A model generated the notes under the pieces. It was given only the letters and a program-made list of their open reading frames with translations, made no database searches and was not told the DNA's origin. A DNA stretch of 64,000 bases from Medicago truncatula (lineage: Eukaryota; Streptophyta; Magnoliopsida; Fabales; Fabaceae), in contig NC_053046.1 in assembly GCF_003473485.1 (NCBI RefSeq), positions 40,633,832-40,697,831 of the forward strand. The letters are read 5' to 3'. The first letter of the stretch is position 1, and each line of letters begins with the position of its first letter. Both the position numbers and the translations under genes were made by a program. Shown piece after piece: positions 10,010-21,795 of this stretch.

Positions 10010-11449
10010 ATGAAGAAAGCAGAAGTTGTGTTTATCCCTTTTCCCGGTCCGAGCCATCTAGATTCCACCCTTGAGTTCGCAAAGCTTCTAACCAACCGTG
10101 ATAAGCGCCTCCGAATTACTGTCCTAGTCATGAAACTCCCATACACATCAGAATCCGATGTTAACACTAAATCACTTCCCACTTCTGATTCTCTCGACAT
10201 CATCAACCTTCCAGAAGTTTCTCTTCCCCCAAACATCGAACCAACTTCCAGAATGATGGCTTTCCTCGAAGCTCAGAAATCAAACGTCAAACAAGCCGTA
10301 TCTAATCTCACTACTACTAGAGAAAAACATGGAACCCTCACAGCCTTTGTTGTTGACATGTTCTGCACTAAAATGATTGATATTGCCAAAGAATTTTCAG
10401 TCCCTACGCTTGTCTTCTTCACTTCCGGTGTTGCTTCCCTTGGTTCAAATCTTCATATCCACACTCTTCGTGAAAGAGACAACGTAGATTCAAATCAGTT
10501 GCAGCAGCAGACTGAATTGGCCATACCAACTTTCGCCAACTCGGTTCCTATATACTCGCTGCCCAGTTCCATGCTAAACAAGGAATGGGAATCCTTTTTT
10601 ATGAACTATGCTGGTGGCCTCAAGAAAGCAAATGGTATTATAGTAAATTCATTTGAAGAGCTAGAATCCCATGCAGTTCAATCATTTTTCTCTCACCCTG
10701 ATCTAGCTAGTTTACCGGTTATTTATCCGGCAGGACCCATTATAAACCCTGAGCCCAAAACCAAGGGAACAGTTGGTTCAGATGATATCATCAAGTGGCT
10801 TGATGATCAACCTCTTTCCTCCGTAGTTTTCCTCTGCTTTGGGACTAGGGGTACCTTCGATGAGGATCAGATTAAGGAGATCGCACATGCCATTGAGGAT
10901 AGTGGCGTCCATTTCATATGGTCTCTTCGTAAACCCAAACCGAAGGGTGTCGCCATGGTTGCACCCTCTGATTACTCTCTTACTGAATTGGGCTTGGTTT
11001 TACCCGAAGGGTTCTTAGATCGGACAGCAGGGATTGGAAGGGTCATTGGATGGGCTCCGCAGACTCAAATATTGGCCCACCCAGCCACGGGAGGATTCGT
11101 TTCCCATTGTGGCTGGAATTCAATACTCGAGAGCATGTATTTTGGTGTGCCCATTGCCACGTGGCCGCTCTTTGCTGAACAACAGACTAATGCTTTTCAG
11201 TTGGTGCATGAGCTGAAGATGGCTGTGGAGATTGTGTTAGATTATAGAGTGGAGTTCAATGGTGAGCCTAACTATCTTGTAACTGCTGACAAGATTGAGA
11301 GAGGAATAAGGAATGTGTTGGAAAAGGATGGAGAGGTCAGAAAGAAAGTGAAAGAGATGAGTGAAAAGAGTAGGAAAACTTTGTTAGAGGGTGGATCTTC
11401 TTACAGTCATTTAGGTCGTTTAATAGATTTTATTGTGAATCAAATATGA
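10010..11449 (+). CDS. UDP-glycosyltransferase, UGT71-like (group E)
   Basis: An intact 479-residue single-exon copy. His16 (in GPSHLDST) and Asp116 (in FVVDMFC) match the catalytic dyad. The PSPG box runs Trp348-Gln391 with HCGWNSILESMYFG and ends AEQQ, predicting UDP-glucose as donor. It shares the GVASLG and LHIHTLRERDN stretch with the gene at 760, so these two form one subgroup. It differs by Pro14 in FPGPSHL and by its C-terminus (FIVNQI), where the usual CAGGTAT at the stop codon is lost. The acceptor is unknown; other group E enzymes act on flavonoids, triterpenes and other phenols. Confidence 0.9.
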   Translation: MKKAEVVFIPFPGPSHLDSTLEFAKLLTNRDKRLRITVLVMKLPYTSESDVNTKSLPTSDSLDIINLPEVSLPPNIEPTSRMMAFLEAQKSNVKQAVSNLTTTREKHGTLTAFVVDMFCTKMIDIAKEFSVPTLVFFTSGVASLGSNLHIHTLRERDNVDSNQLQQQTELAIPTFANSVPIYSLPSSMLNKEWESFFMNYAGGLKKANGIIVNSFEELESHAVQSFFSHPDLASLPVIYPAGPIINPEPKTKGTVGSDDIIKWLDDQPLSSVVFLCFGTRGTFDEDQIKEIAHAIEDSGVHFIWSLRKPKPKGVAMVAPSDYSLTELGLVLPEGFLDRTAGIGRVIGWAPQTQILAHPATGGFVSHCGWNSILESMYFGVPIATWPLFAEQQTNAFQLVHELKMAVEIVLDYRVEFNGEPNYLVTADKIERGIRNVLEKDGEVRKKVKEMSEKSRKTLLEGGSSYSHLGRLIDFIVNQI

Positions 11450-13147
11450 ACTAAATTATCCTAGTATCCACCTGCGAAAATGGTGAGAGGATATTGTTTT
11501 AAGTTTCAACAACAATCATCAATAAAACAATGATTAATCACAATTTTCCGTGACTAGAAGGCTTGGTTATTCACCTTTTTGCTTTATAGAACTTATGAAT
11601 TGTGCACTTGATTACTTCAGTTGTTCCTGCTTGTGATAATGTTCCATTATTTGAACCCTCTAATTGTAAGGCCTTAAACTATACACAATTATAGTTCAGA
11701 AAAGGGGATTCAAATGATGGTTTTAAATTGCACCAATATCAATCTGTCACATTAGCAGAGGATGCAGCTCATACTGCAGTTTGTAGAAATTGTGCTTGAC
11801 GTTCTGCAGCTTCTTGATGAAGATTACTCGGCAAAATTGACGTTAGTATTTTACTGAATTCTTATTTAATGTTGTTTTTGAATGGCACACTTGAGAGACT
11901 AGAGTTGGGATTTTCACTACTTCTCTTTAGCACCAATGCACCATTGTACTAGATACCATGGTTCCAGTCGTTGTGGATATTGCGGTCTCTATGATGCGCA
12001 TTACGGCGTGAAATAATTACACATTTACACAAACTATACAAATATCCATTTTAGTATAATTCTTTACAGATACCTTTTATTTACGGTGTTGGTAGGGAGG
12101 CGCTTGACATATACTATTGTGAGGCTTAAAAATTCATTTTTTTAATTTGAACAAACACTGCCAAGGCGATTTGTTTGTGGGTTGGTTTGGCTGCTGTGGT
12201 AGCTAAAATGGTCCGATGTGCGGCCTGATGAAGTCATAGGTCGTAACATGTGATTGAATATCACACTGCAATTGTGGTGCAATGTCATTGCAACAGCAAT
12301 ATTGCTGCTGCAATTGCGGATGTGGACTGCAATTTGAAACCATGCTAGATATTATACAATCTGATGTATACGCAACATTTTTAAGGTGATGACTGCAAAA
12401 CATGAGTTCGAATATATATTTTCCCTAGGAAATTTTTGGATTTCTATTTCCAAAATATTGATTAGAATTGCCTCAAAATGAAAAATAAGGCATCAAATAG
12501 TGTTTCAAGCAGCAGTTTCACTCTAGCCTATATATTTTCTTTGATTAGTTAACTGTTAGTTGCAGATTTGTAGCTAAAGACCTAATATTTTTGGAGTTCA
12601 TTCTATGACTAAATTTTCTGAATTATATTTGGAAAACATCACTATGTGTGAAGTAGCCTCTGTCGATGAAATTTCGAAATGGTTGATGAATAGTTTCTGA
12701 GTTACTAATATAAGGACTACTTGCTTCAAAAATTTTAAATTGTTGATTGTATTTGTTTACTATACTTGTGAATGTGTGTGTCAAATATGTGTTTTGCTTT
12801 ATACATATAGCATTATTAAGTATTATTAACTCGGAAACCATTGCAGATTATATATAATCAGCAAGCACCAAAATAATAGACACAAAATAGTACAAAACTT
12901 CTGCACCTAACTGAAGGTCGTTGATTGTATTTGTACTGTGATCTGTTATTTTTGTGCATGTAAACTCAATTTTAGAAAAATGTAACAGTAAATAGAAGAA
13001 GAGTCAATTTTATCAATACTAATGATCCAAAAATCTTAATTAAAGACCAACAGAAGTTGAGTACAAAATGTTCTCAATCCTACTAAAAAGATGTAGTACA
13101 AGAAAAGAAAGATAAAAAACTTGATAGATTGATTTATGTTGCTAATC
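11450..13147. other. Spacer between two convergent UGTs
   Basis: About 1.7 kb without a gene. Only the right part (about 12,900-13,100) matches the shared 3' block of other pairs (GTAAACTCAATTT, AATGATCCAAAAATC, ATGTTCTCAATCC). The left and middle parts (11,500-12,850) show no similarity I can recognise elsewhere in the window, and no long frame. Confidence 0.5.
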
Positions 13148-14557
13148 TCATACCTCATCAATAATATAATCAATCAAACGACCTAAATAAGTGTAGGAAG
13201 ATCCTCCCTCTAACAAAGTCTTCTTACTTTTTTCACTCATCTCTTTCACTTTCTTCCTTACTTCTCCATCCTTATCTAACACACTCCTTATTCCTCTCTC
13301 AATCTTATCAGCAGTTACAAGATAGTTAGGCTCGCCAAGAAACTCCACTCTGTAATCCAATGAAATCTCCACCGCCATCTTTAACTCACACACCAGTTCA
13401 AAAGCATTTGTCTGTTGTTCAGCAAAGATCGGCCAAGTGGCAAGTGGAACACCAAAATATATGCTCTCCAGTGTCGAATTCCAGCCACAATGTGAGACAA
13501 ATCCTCCCGTGGCCGGGTGGGCTAGTATTTGGGCCTGTGGAGCCCAACCAATCACCCTTCCAATCTCTACAGTCCGATATAAGAATCCTTCGGGTAAAAC
13601 GGAACCTAAATCAGAAAGAGGGTAATCAGATGGCGCAATCATGGCGCCCTTTGGTGGGGGTTTACGTAGAGACCAAACAAAGCGAGCCCCACTATTCTCA
13701 ATAGCAAGTGCAATCTCCTTAACCTGATCTTCATCGAAAGAACCTCTGCTCCCGAAGCAGAGGAAAACTACTGAGGAAGGAGGTTGATCATCAAGCCACT
13801 TGATGATATCATCATAATCAATGGGGTCCTTGGTTTTGGGCTCTGGGTTTAATATGGGTCCCACAGGATATATCCGTAAACCAGCTAGAATAGTATCAGA
13901 TAAAAATGAATGAACTGCATGGGATTCTAGCTCTTCAAATGAATTTACTATAAAACCATCAGCCTTCTTGAGGCCTTTTGCATAGCTCATGAAAAACGAC
14001 TCGGATTCCTTGCGTATTACTGCACTGGGCAACGATTTTGTAGGAACGGAGTTAGCGAAACTCGGGAGGGACAATTCAGTCAGTTGCTCCAGCTGAGTTG
14101 AATCGACGTTGTCTCGTTCAAACAAAGTGTGAATATGAAGATTCAAACCAAGGAAAGCAACACTCGAAGTGAAGAACACAAACGCAGGGACGGAAAATTC
14201 CTTGGCAACATCAATCATGTTGGTGCAGAACATGTCAACAACGAAGGTGGTGACATCGAGGTTAGAGACGGCTTGTTTGACGTTTGGTTTGTGAGCATCA
14301 AGGAGAGCGTTCATAGCGGAACCTGGATCAGAGGTTTGGGGAAGAGAAACTTCTGGAAGGTTGATGACATTAAGAGAATCAGATATGGGAATGGATTTAG
14401 TGTAGACATCGGATTCTGCGGTTTGTGGGAGTTTGATGACTAAGATGGTTATTCGGAGACGGTTATCACGGTTGATTAGAAGCTTCGCAAACTCAAGGGC
14501 AGAAACTAGATGACCTACAGCGGGAAAAGGGATAAACACTACTTCTGCTTTCTTCAT
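13148..14557 (-). CDS. UDP-glycosyltransferase, UGT71-like (group E), shortened loop
   Basis: Intact, 469 residues from the conserved MKKAEVV start at 14557; an in-frame ATG seven codons upstream is less likely. His16 (AVGHLVS) and Asp108 (TFVVDMFC) are present. The PSPG box is residues 338-381 and ends AEQQ. It is about ten residues shorter than its sisters because the variable stretch after KQAVSNL, which in paralogues reads like TGGGENGVLA, is nearly absent. That loop sits just before the catalytic Asp strand, so the change could alter the acceptor pocket, or simply be neutral. It ends IIDEV, unlike the NQV of the others. It is convergent with the gene at 10010. Confidence 0.9.
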   Translation of the reverse strand: MKKAEVVFIPFPAVGHLVSALEFAKLLINRDNRLRITILVIKLPQTAESDVYTKSIPISDSLNVINLPEVSLPQTSDPGSAMNALLDAHKPNVKQAVSNLDVTTFVVDMFCTNMIDVAKEFSVPAFVFFTSSVAFLGLNLHIHTLFERDNVDSTQLEQLTELSLPSFANSVPTKSLPSAVIRKESESFFMSYAKGLKKADGFIVNSFEELESHAVHSFLSDTILAGLRIYPVGPILNPEPKTKDPIDYDDIIKWLDDQPPSSVVFLCFGSRGSFDEDQVKEIALAIENSGARFVWSLRKPPPKGAMIAPSDYPLSDLGSVLPEGFLYRTVEIGRVIGWAPQAQILAHPATGGFVSHCGWNSTLESIYFGVPLATWPIFAEQQTNAFELVCELKMAVEISLDYRVEFLGEPNYLVTADKIERGIRSVLDKDGEVRKKVKEMSEKSKKTLLEGGSSYTYLGRLIDYIIDEV

Positions 14558-16691
14558 TTTGAAGCACAGGACATGCACTTACTCGGTTTGAGTTGATGTT
14601 TTTCTGAATTGTTGTTTGATATATCTGTTTTTTGATATAGGAACAGGAATAGATGAAACAGTATCATAATAAGAGGAATCTTTGTGAGTGATGTCATGGC
14701 TTTGCTGGTTGGGTTGGGGTGACAAATTATGTGGCATGAAAGTGAGGTGAGATTGAAATGTTTGTCTTTTTATTATGCAAATTTTTTTGGTGGACAAGGA
14801 TTTGTAAAACTGAATTGTTAATATCTAGTTGGAATTATTAAATTATATGCAGTGCAGGCTATACCTTTTTTTTATTATATATGGACATGGACATGGTAAT
14901 GGATATGAACTGTTTTGGAGCTTTGTAGACCTGTATTTTTTAACATGGTCCCCTAGACTGCAATTTTATGGTTCTAGATTGTTATAGTACATACAATTTT
15001 GTTTTTCAAGTTCTGTAAAGTAATGTTCATATATGGTCAGATTTAGTGGAGTTAGCAAAAATGTTGTGTCCATACTTATTTTTTTTATATATTTTGGCTT
15101 TTCAAAATCATTTTGTGTGTTTTCACATAGCTACTATTGATAATGTTGTGAAATATTATCTAAGTTGAGTAATTGTAAGGTAGTTTTTATTAGAAGATGT
15201 AAAAATGCTGCTGTCCATAATTTAGTGGAATTAGCAAAGCAATTTGGTTCCAACTCCTGAGTAGGATTTGTTCCAGAACACACACAAAAAAATATGTGCT
15301 TTTAAGGTAAGAAAAAAAAGATGTACTATGTGCTTAGTATTGACCACAACATTGATGTTTGGCTCTTTTACCATCAAGTTAGAGTTTTTGTCCGATGCTA
15401 AATACAATGTAAACTTATGTGTATATGTGATGTAAGCTTAGTATTTTCTTTAGTGTTTACTAATTGAAAATTACTTATTCCATTGTAAACATTGTTGCAA
15501 TTTCATGTGTTTTCTTTTTTACTAAAAAACTCTAAACTTATGGGGAAATGCTGTGTATAGCGGAAAAACCATTCCCGACAATTTCACGACATTATGTGGC
15601 ATGTTTTGATTAGCCATTTAACATCAATCTCCCGTTTTTTCTGACCAGGTCAAAGTTTAAGGCTGCTGCAATTAAAAATTAACACGCTCGTGACGTTTCC
15701 GCGATAAAATAATTCGCTTTGCTTAGCAGTGCTCGAAACTAAAATGTGAGAAAAAATTGATACGGATGAAATCACAAAATGATTCCAAAAAATATATAAA
15801 ATTAGTATATTATCAGAGATTAAAAACTTATTAAAGGCAAAGGCAAAGATAAAATTAGTTACATAAGGAGCTTTCGAAAGATGTGATGGTAGTGTTGGGT
15901 TTGTGACGTCTATGTTGTTGTGTACAGTGTACACACATCAAAAGAGCTATAAAATTTTCGCAACAATTTCATATATTTCTTATATTACTCTTAATTATTT
16001 ATTATCTCGTAAATATTTATTTATCTCTATGCAATAAATACACAGAAATACTCTTTTTGAGAAAGCAAGTTGATCCTACTTTTAATCAACAAATCCAATT
16101 TTTTTTTTAATCGCTTATTAATAGTTTTTGTTTGTCCTTTACTATAGCTTCAATCGATACAAATACTGTTCAGTTCCTTTGCTTTGTTGTTCTATACAAA
16201 CAATTTTGTGCTTCCTCTATTTTTGTTTCTTTCCATTGATCATAATCCATATTACGATTGGAAAAAAAAAAGTTCACGTTAATTGAAATACGCAAGATTT
16301 GTTCTGTTCCTTTTTATTTTATTTTTTTAGTAATGTTCCTTTTTAAATTTGTTTATTGAAAAAAAAAATCATGATTTCTGTATCTTATCATGTCAATAAT
16401 AAGTGTACACCAAACATGTGATTTGATAAAACAATGCTATCATCTTTTATATCATATGTGCCCCAAACATGTGATATGATAAATGTATATCCTGTTACTA
16501 TCATATCATATCTTTGTCCTACTTCTTATCATATTCCGACTCTATCATATCATGCGCACCAAACGGACTCTTAAAGTATGAAAATCAAAATTATAAAATA
16601 AAGTTTTTTTTATGAAAAAACGAAACTTAAAAATAAACGCAGGGTAATAATTATACAAATAATATAGATGATAAGACACCATCAATTATTA
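14558..16691. other. 5' flank and spacer, no gene
   Basis: The reverse upstream core AGTGATGTCATGGCT is at 14687-14701, only 130 bp from the start of the minus-strand gene, so this gene has a shorter promoter-proximal flank than the others. Around 14,880-14,980 lies a block (TTTTGGAGCTTTGTAGACC) shared with 21,250-21,300. Parts at about 15,127 and 15,735 match two adjoining pieces of the flank near 4110-4160, as if about 600 bp had been inserted between them. The rest is AT-rich with no clear feature. Confidence 0.5.
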
Positions 16692-17494
16692 GGTGAATTC
16701 TAGGGTGAGGGTCCAATTAAGTCCCTCACCGGTGGACCACTTTTTATACATCATCAGATTTGATGAAAGGTTTGAATTTTTTAAAAATAAAAATAGAACT
16801 TTGAAAGGGTGCTACACACAATCATGCCCCCCATATCTTCCACAATACTCATAGGAGATCTGAATACTTCATATGCGGTTGTCGCGTAAGTTAAGCATAC
16901 AGAGAAGATATTGTTCCGACTAGAAAATGAAATTGAACCTTCCTAAATTGAACTTTGTGTTTGTGTCCTTGATGCCTTGGCATGTGGCAACAATGGAAAA
17001 CATATACATAAATAATTTCTTTTAATAATTTCAGTGATTTAGAAATAAAACAAAGTGAGCAGCAAGCAATTATTCTCATTTCTTTTGATTTCATTTCATT
17101 GCAACATCTTTTTCAATTCTATTACTTTTTTTCTTAAACAAAATTGAATGGAAAAATAAAGGTGTGTCGATGAACCAAGGAGTTATTTCTTTACATTGGT
17201 CCAAATGATATTTCAAGATCTTTCATTTGGGAAATACCTTGATTCATCTTCTCCATGGCTGCCATCATAAGCAATTAAGCACCCCAAAAAATGTTAATGC
17301 AAGGGCAACATTGGTGGACATGGACGTTTGGTAGCAGAGAAAGGAGAGGAGGAGGGTATTGAAAAAGATGTGTGATCTAGTGTATACAATGTATAATAGG
17401 ATGTATATGTTTGATTAATCTAATGGTTCTTATTTGTTATTATAAGTGATCCACCGATGAGGGACTTAATTAAACCCTCACCCTAGAATTCACT
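16692..17494. mobile_element. Mutator-like non-autonomous element, 803 bp
   Basis: Terminal inverted repeats of about 50 bp: the left starts GGTGAATTCTAGGGTGAGGG and the right ends with its complement, differing at the first base. A perfect 9-bp target duplication, CAATTATTA, is at 16683-16691 and 17495-17503. There is no transposase-like frame. The 9-bp duplication points to a Mutator-like source. Confidence 0.85.
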
Positions 17495-17751
17495 CAATTA
17501 TTAATATACGTGAAATATACAATGTGAACGAAAAAAAAATATCAATATAATATACTTATTAATATAACAAACTAGCTATTAATATTTGTCATTCAAAACA
17601 TAAATAATGAAATTTGTTATATTTAGAGGGACTAAAAACTTATTTAATCCAAATATTATATATCATTGATTAATTTAGCTTATTTTTATTCAACTTTTTT
17701 TATCATATTCAAAGCCCTTGTGTTGAACTATGTTGCACGAACTGTGTTGAA

Positions 17752-17795
17752 TTCTAGGGTGAGGGTCCAATTAAGTCCCTCTCGCCAATGTACCC
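17752..17795 (+). mobile_element. Solitary terminal repeat of the same Mutator-like family
   Basis: GAATTCTAGGGTGAGGGTCC and the bases that follow repeat the left end of the element at 16692 for about 40 bp and then stop. No partner end is seen within the next kilobase. It is a broken end or a remnant of a second copy. Confidence 0.7.
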
Positions 17796-17909
17796 TATTT
17801 TCTTATCTCTTTATTGGATTAGAGAAACCGGCTCAAACCGTTCATAACTGGAAAACGTAGTGAACTGGACGTGTTTATCGAAGTCGAGAGGTCTTGGAAT
17901 TATGCTAGT

Positions 17910-18120
17910 TCTAAAAATAAGACTACAAGAAGTTGATGAAGAAATAGATTGAAGAGGATGATGAAGCAGAATCAAAGGGATTAGACAAGAGAGAATATAA
18001 AAAAAGCAGATTCAAGAAGATGATAAAAGCAATATCAAAGCGATTAGACAAAGGAGAATATGTAAAAGCAGATTGAAGAAACAATGATGGCGGCAAGATG
18101 AGAGGAATGAGAATGGAGTA
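17910..18120. repeat. Imperfect direct repeat, two units of about 80 bp
   Basis: Two purine-rich units share GCAGATT, AAGATGAT, ATCAAAG and GATTAGACAA in the same order, with one or two base differences in each shared word. No gene is supported; the open frame across them is low complexity. Confidence 0.45.
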
Positions 18121-18199
18121 GTTCATTGAATTGATGAATTATGGGCATGGATTCTGTTGTGAATTCGAACTCAAAACTTACACCAATACAAACTATGAT

Positions 18200-18900
18200 G
18201 TGTGGAGCAAAGGAAAGTAGTAACCAATATCAAAGTGAACACAAACAATAATCAACAATAACAGCACCTAGATCTAATCTAGAAATCAAAGTGAAAAGCA
18301 CAAAACCACGAGCACAAGATAAAGGGAGAGAAGAGAGGAACAAACACACTAAAGATTGTTGACCCAGTTCAGTCCAATTTAACCTAATATGGGGGAGAGA
18401 TTGATCTCTCTAATCCACTATCAATGAGTTCTTACAAAGAGATACAAATGGGTTACAAGAAATTAGCTTCAACAAGTTCACAAAGAACAACCCTAATTTC
18501 TACCCATTTTCCCAATCTCACTAATGAACAAGACACTCAATGATTTTCACTCACTCAAGGTGTTTACAATGTTTCCCAACCCAAGAGAACTCTAATGAAA
18601 GACCCTCAACCCTAAAGTTACCTCCTTTGATTTCCCAAGTTTCTCTCTCTTCAAGCTCTCCTTCAAAATATATAAGCTCTCCTTCAACTTATATAGCAGT
18701 CTTCAGCCAAAATCATGACACGTTTGGTGCATACGACCCAAGGTACGACCAACCTTATCCTAAAAACGTGTCCAGCAAGCCGAAAATCGTGTCACGATTG
18801 GGCATCCTGCAAAACAGCTCTCGACATTGCAAAATCATGACACGCTTCACAAATCGTGTCACGATTTAAAGTTTTCCCAACTTTGCAATTTGAAGACATA
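18200..18900. mobile_element. Possible LTR fragment of a copia-like element
   Basis: The stretch resembles LTR sequence of legume copia elements: TTGACCCAGTTCAGTCCAA followed by a GGGGGAGAG run, and repeated CGTGTCACGATT words. No partner LTR or internal genes are present in the neighbourhood. It is a fossil fragment if the call is right, and the boundaries are approximate. Confidence 0.35.
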
Positions 18901-19729
18901 AACAACAGATTCCTTCGAGTAAATTAGCTTTAAATGAACTTGACACCTGATTTGAGATTGAACGGTCGAGATCTGTAGCTGTATGAAATAGTTACAGTAG
19001 GGAATCTTTTTTAGTCAAATTATGCAATTGTTCACTTCAGCGGTGATAACATTCATTGTTTGAATCTTGTAGCTGTGCGGCGTTGTAAAGTGTACATGAC
19101 TGAAGTTCATAACTCATGTGCATATACCATAATCAAAATAAAGTAAACTTGATGATAAAAGCTTTTCTAGTAAAATGTTGGGTGTGATTGATGAGTCAAA
19201 GGGTTACAGGCTATTTGATCTTGAGACAGTGAGGGTTGTGGTTAGTAAGAATGTAGCGCTTGAGGAAAGAAAGAAAAAAAAAGAGTTCGCATTAGGGTCT
19301 AAATTATAAAGATAATGCAAATTTAATTTAACCAAATTATGTTTGAGGAAGCCCTGCTCCAGAAACCAAACTCGCCTAAATTTTCTTTAACAAAAAAAAT
19401 GTAACATGAAATGTTGCATTTTAGAATCACAACAACACAGAATATAGAAAATAATACTAATAATTTTAAAATTATTCCTTTCTTCTTATGAATAAAAGAA
19501 ATTGAGGGTTATCTTCACTCACCAGTCACCACCTTTCCTCTCAACCCAACAGCATACAAATAAAATTTCTCTCCTCCCTTTATGTCTCATCCTCAATCAA
19601 AATCTTCTATATTTCGGGTTACTTTTGTGTTACAGAACATTAAGGGGGTGAAAGAGTTACTTTTTGTGTCTTTCACTAAACACTCAATATAAATGCCAAG
19701 TGCTAATGGAATTCTTCTCCTAAAATTGT
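18901..19729. other. Spacer, no gene
   Basis: About 0.8 kb of AT-rich DNA. I see no reading frame, inverted repeat or similarity to the UGT flanks, except a weak echo of the 3' flank of other units near 19,020-19,130 (TGCAATTGTTCA, TGATAACATTC). Confidence 0.4.
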
Positions 19730-20780
19730 GTCTGTGTCTGTGGAGCCCATCCAATAACCCTTCCAATCTCTTCTGTCCTATCTAAGAATCCTTCTGGTAA
19801 AACCGAACTCAAATCAGAAAGAGGGTAATCAGATGGCGCAACCATGGTGCCCTTAGGTGGTGGTTTACGTAGAGACCACACAATACGGACCCCAGTATTC
19901 TCTACAGCAAGTGCGATCCCCTTAACCTGATCCTCATCGAAAAAACCCTGCTCCCGAAGCAGAGGAAAACTACCGAGGAAGGAGGCTGATCATCAAGCCA
20001 CTTGACAATATCGTCAGAATCAACGGTGCCCTTGGTTTTGGGCTCTAGGTTTAATATGGGTCCTATTGGATATATGGATAAACCAGCTAGTTCGGGATGA
20101 GAGAAAAAGGAGTGAACCGCATAGGATTCTAGCTCTTCAAATGAATTGACAATAATGCCATCGGCATTCTTGAGGCCTTTGGCGAAGCTCATGAAGACGG
20201 ATTTGTATTCCTTGTGTAGCACTGAACTGGGCAACGAGTTTAAAGGAAACGGATTAGCAAAACTCGGAATGGGCAGCTCTGTGAGTTGCATCAACTGAGT
20301 CGAATCGGTGCTGTCTCGTTCAAACAGATATTGAATATAGAGATTCAAACCAAGGAAAGCAATGCCGGAAGTGAACAACACAAACGCAGGGAGGGAAAAT
20401 TCTTTGGCAACATCAATCATGTTTGTGCAGAACATGTCAACAATGACAGCGGCGAGGGGTCCATGTTGTTCTCCAGTAGTGAGGTTGGAGATAGCTTGTT
20501 TGACGTTTGCTTTATGAGCTTCGAGGAGAGCGTTCATATCCGAACCTGGATCAGAGGTTGGGAGAACAGAAACTTCTGGAAGGTTGATGACATGGAGAGA
20601 ATCAGAGATGGGAATGGATTTAGCGTAGACATCAGATTCTGCAGTGTGTGGGAATTTCATGACTAAGACAGTTATTCAGAGGCGGTTATCATGGTTGATT
20701 AGAAGCTTGGCGAACTCTAAGGCAGAAACTAGATGACCTACAGCGGGAAAAGGGATAAACACCACTTCCACTTTCTTCAT
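19730..20780 (-). pseudogene. UGT71-like pseudogene, 3'-truncated
   Basis: The minus-strand start at 20780 gives [19 protein letters not shown], clearly this family. A stop replaces the Arg codon after NRL (TCA on the plus strand at 20676-20678). A one-base loss lies in the A/C run near 19,940-19,948, after FLCFGSR. Homology ends near 19,730, just inside the PSPG box (the first WAPQ residues). The whole nucleotide-sugar binding part and C-terminus are gone, and no continuation is seen to the left. The copy is therefore dead by three independent changes. It is closest to the gene at 13148 (shared SIPISDSL and PEVS stretches). It stands head to head with the gene at 21796. Confidence 0.9.
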
Positions 20781-21795
20781 GTTGGAGCACAAGACATACA
20801 CTTACTCAGTGTGAGTTACTGTTTCTCTGAATTGTTCTTTGATATACCTGTTTTTTTTTTCCTTTCTTTAGGAACAGGAATAGATGAATTCGTGTAGAGA
20901 TTTAGTATCATAATAAAAGAAACCTTTGTGAGTGATGTCATGGCTTTGCGGGATGGCATGATATGAGAACTTTATGGCATGAGATTGAAATGTTTGTCTT
21001 TATATTATTTATGGGAGAATTGATGGATGGTGAAGGCTATTTACTACTACCTTATATATGGACCGTGCAAGTTTTTGTGGTGTACAAGAATATGTAAAAA
21101 CTATCTGAAAAAAGGAAAAAAAAATGTAAAACTGGATTGTTGTTATTATCTTGTTGGAATTATTTATTATTCAATAATATGTGTGGTGTGTGGTGTGTGG
21201 GCATGCGTATGACAAAGGACAATGCAGTGCAGGCTACCACTTGTTTTTACTATATATGGATGTGGACTGTTTTGGAGCTTTGTAGACCTGTATTTTTGAC
21301 ATGGTCCTGACTGCAATTTTATGTTTCTTATATTTGTGTTATTTTCCAAATATAATCTTATCAGGTGAAAAACTAACTCACAAAATGAACTCCAAAAAAA
21401 TAACAACCCCTCACACAAAACGAAACCCAAAACAAACAATACTTCGAAAACACAATGTTAGAGACTTAGTCCAGAGAGGATCTTGTAAAAGAGACTGGTA
21501 TACAAAGCTCCAAAACAACCCAAAATCTAATTGAAAAAAGAGGTAGACTGCAATGTCTTTGTCCTACATAGTTTTTAACGATCTCTATAGACACGACATA
21601 TATAAATGATATTGATTCTTTTTTTTGGGTAAATAAATGATACTAATTATGTACACTAATTCATCCTAATCCTATATAATAAAACATGTATATCAAATGT
21701 CAAACACAGTCACATAGTCACTCACACACACTTCTAACACAAAGAAAAAGAGAGTCACTCATACTAAGTGTATAACCATTTTCCTGTGCTCCAAG
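20781..21795. promoter_or_regulatory. Shared upstream region between divergent UGTs
   Basis: This is the 1-kb gap between the dead minus-strand copy and the live plus-strand gene. The reverse core AGTGATGTCATGGCT is at 20931-20945. The block GGAGCTTTGTAGACC (about 21,274-21,290) reappears inverted as TACAAAGCTCCAAAACAA near 21,500, so the region is a partial mirror image. TATATAATA at 21673-21681 is a TATA box 115 bp before the plus-strand start. Confidence 0.5.
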
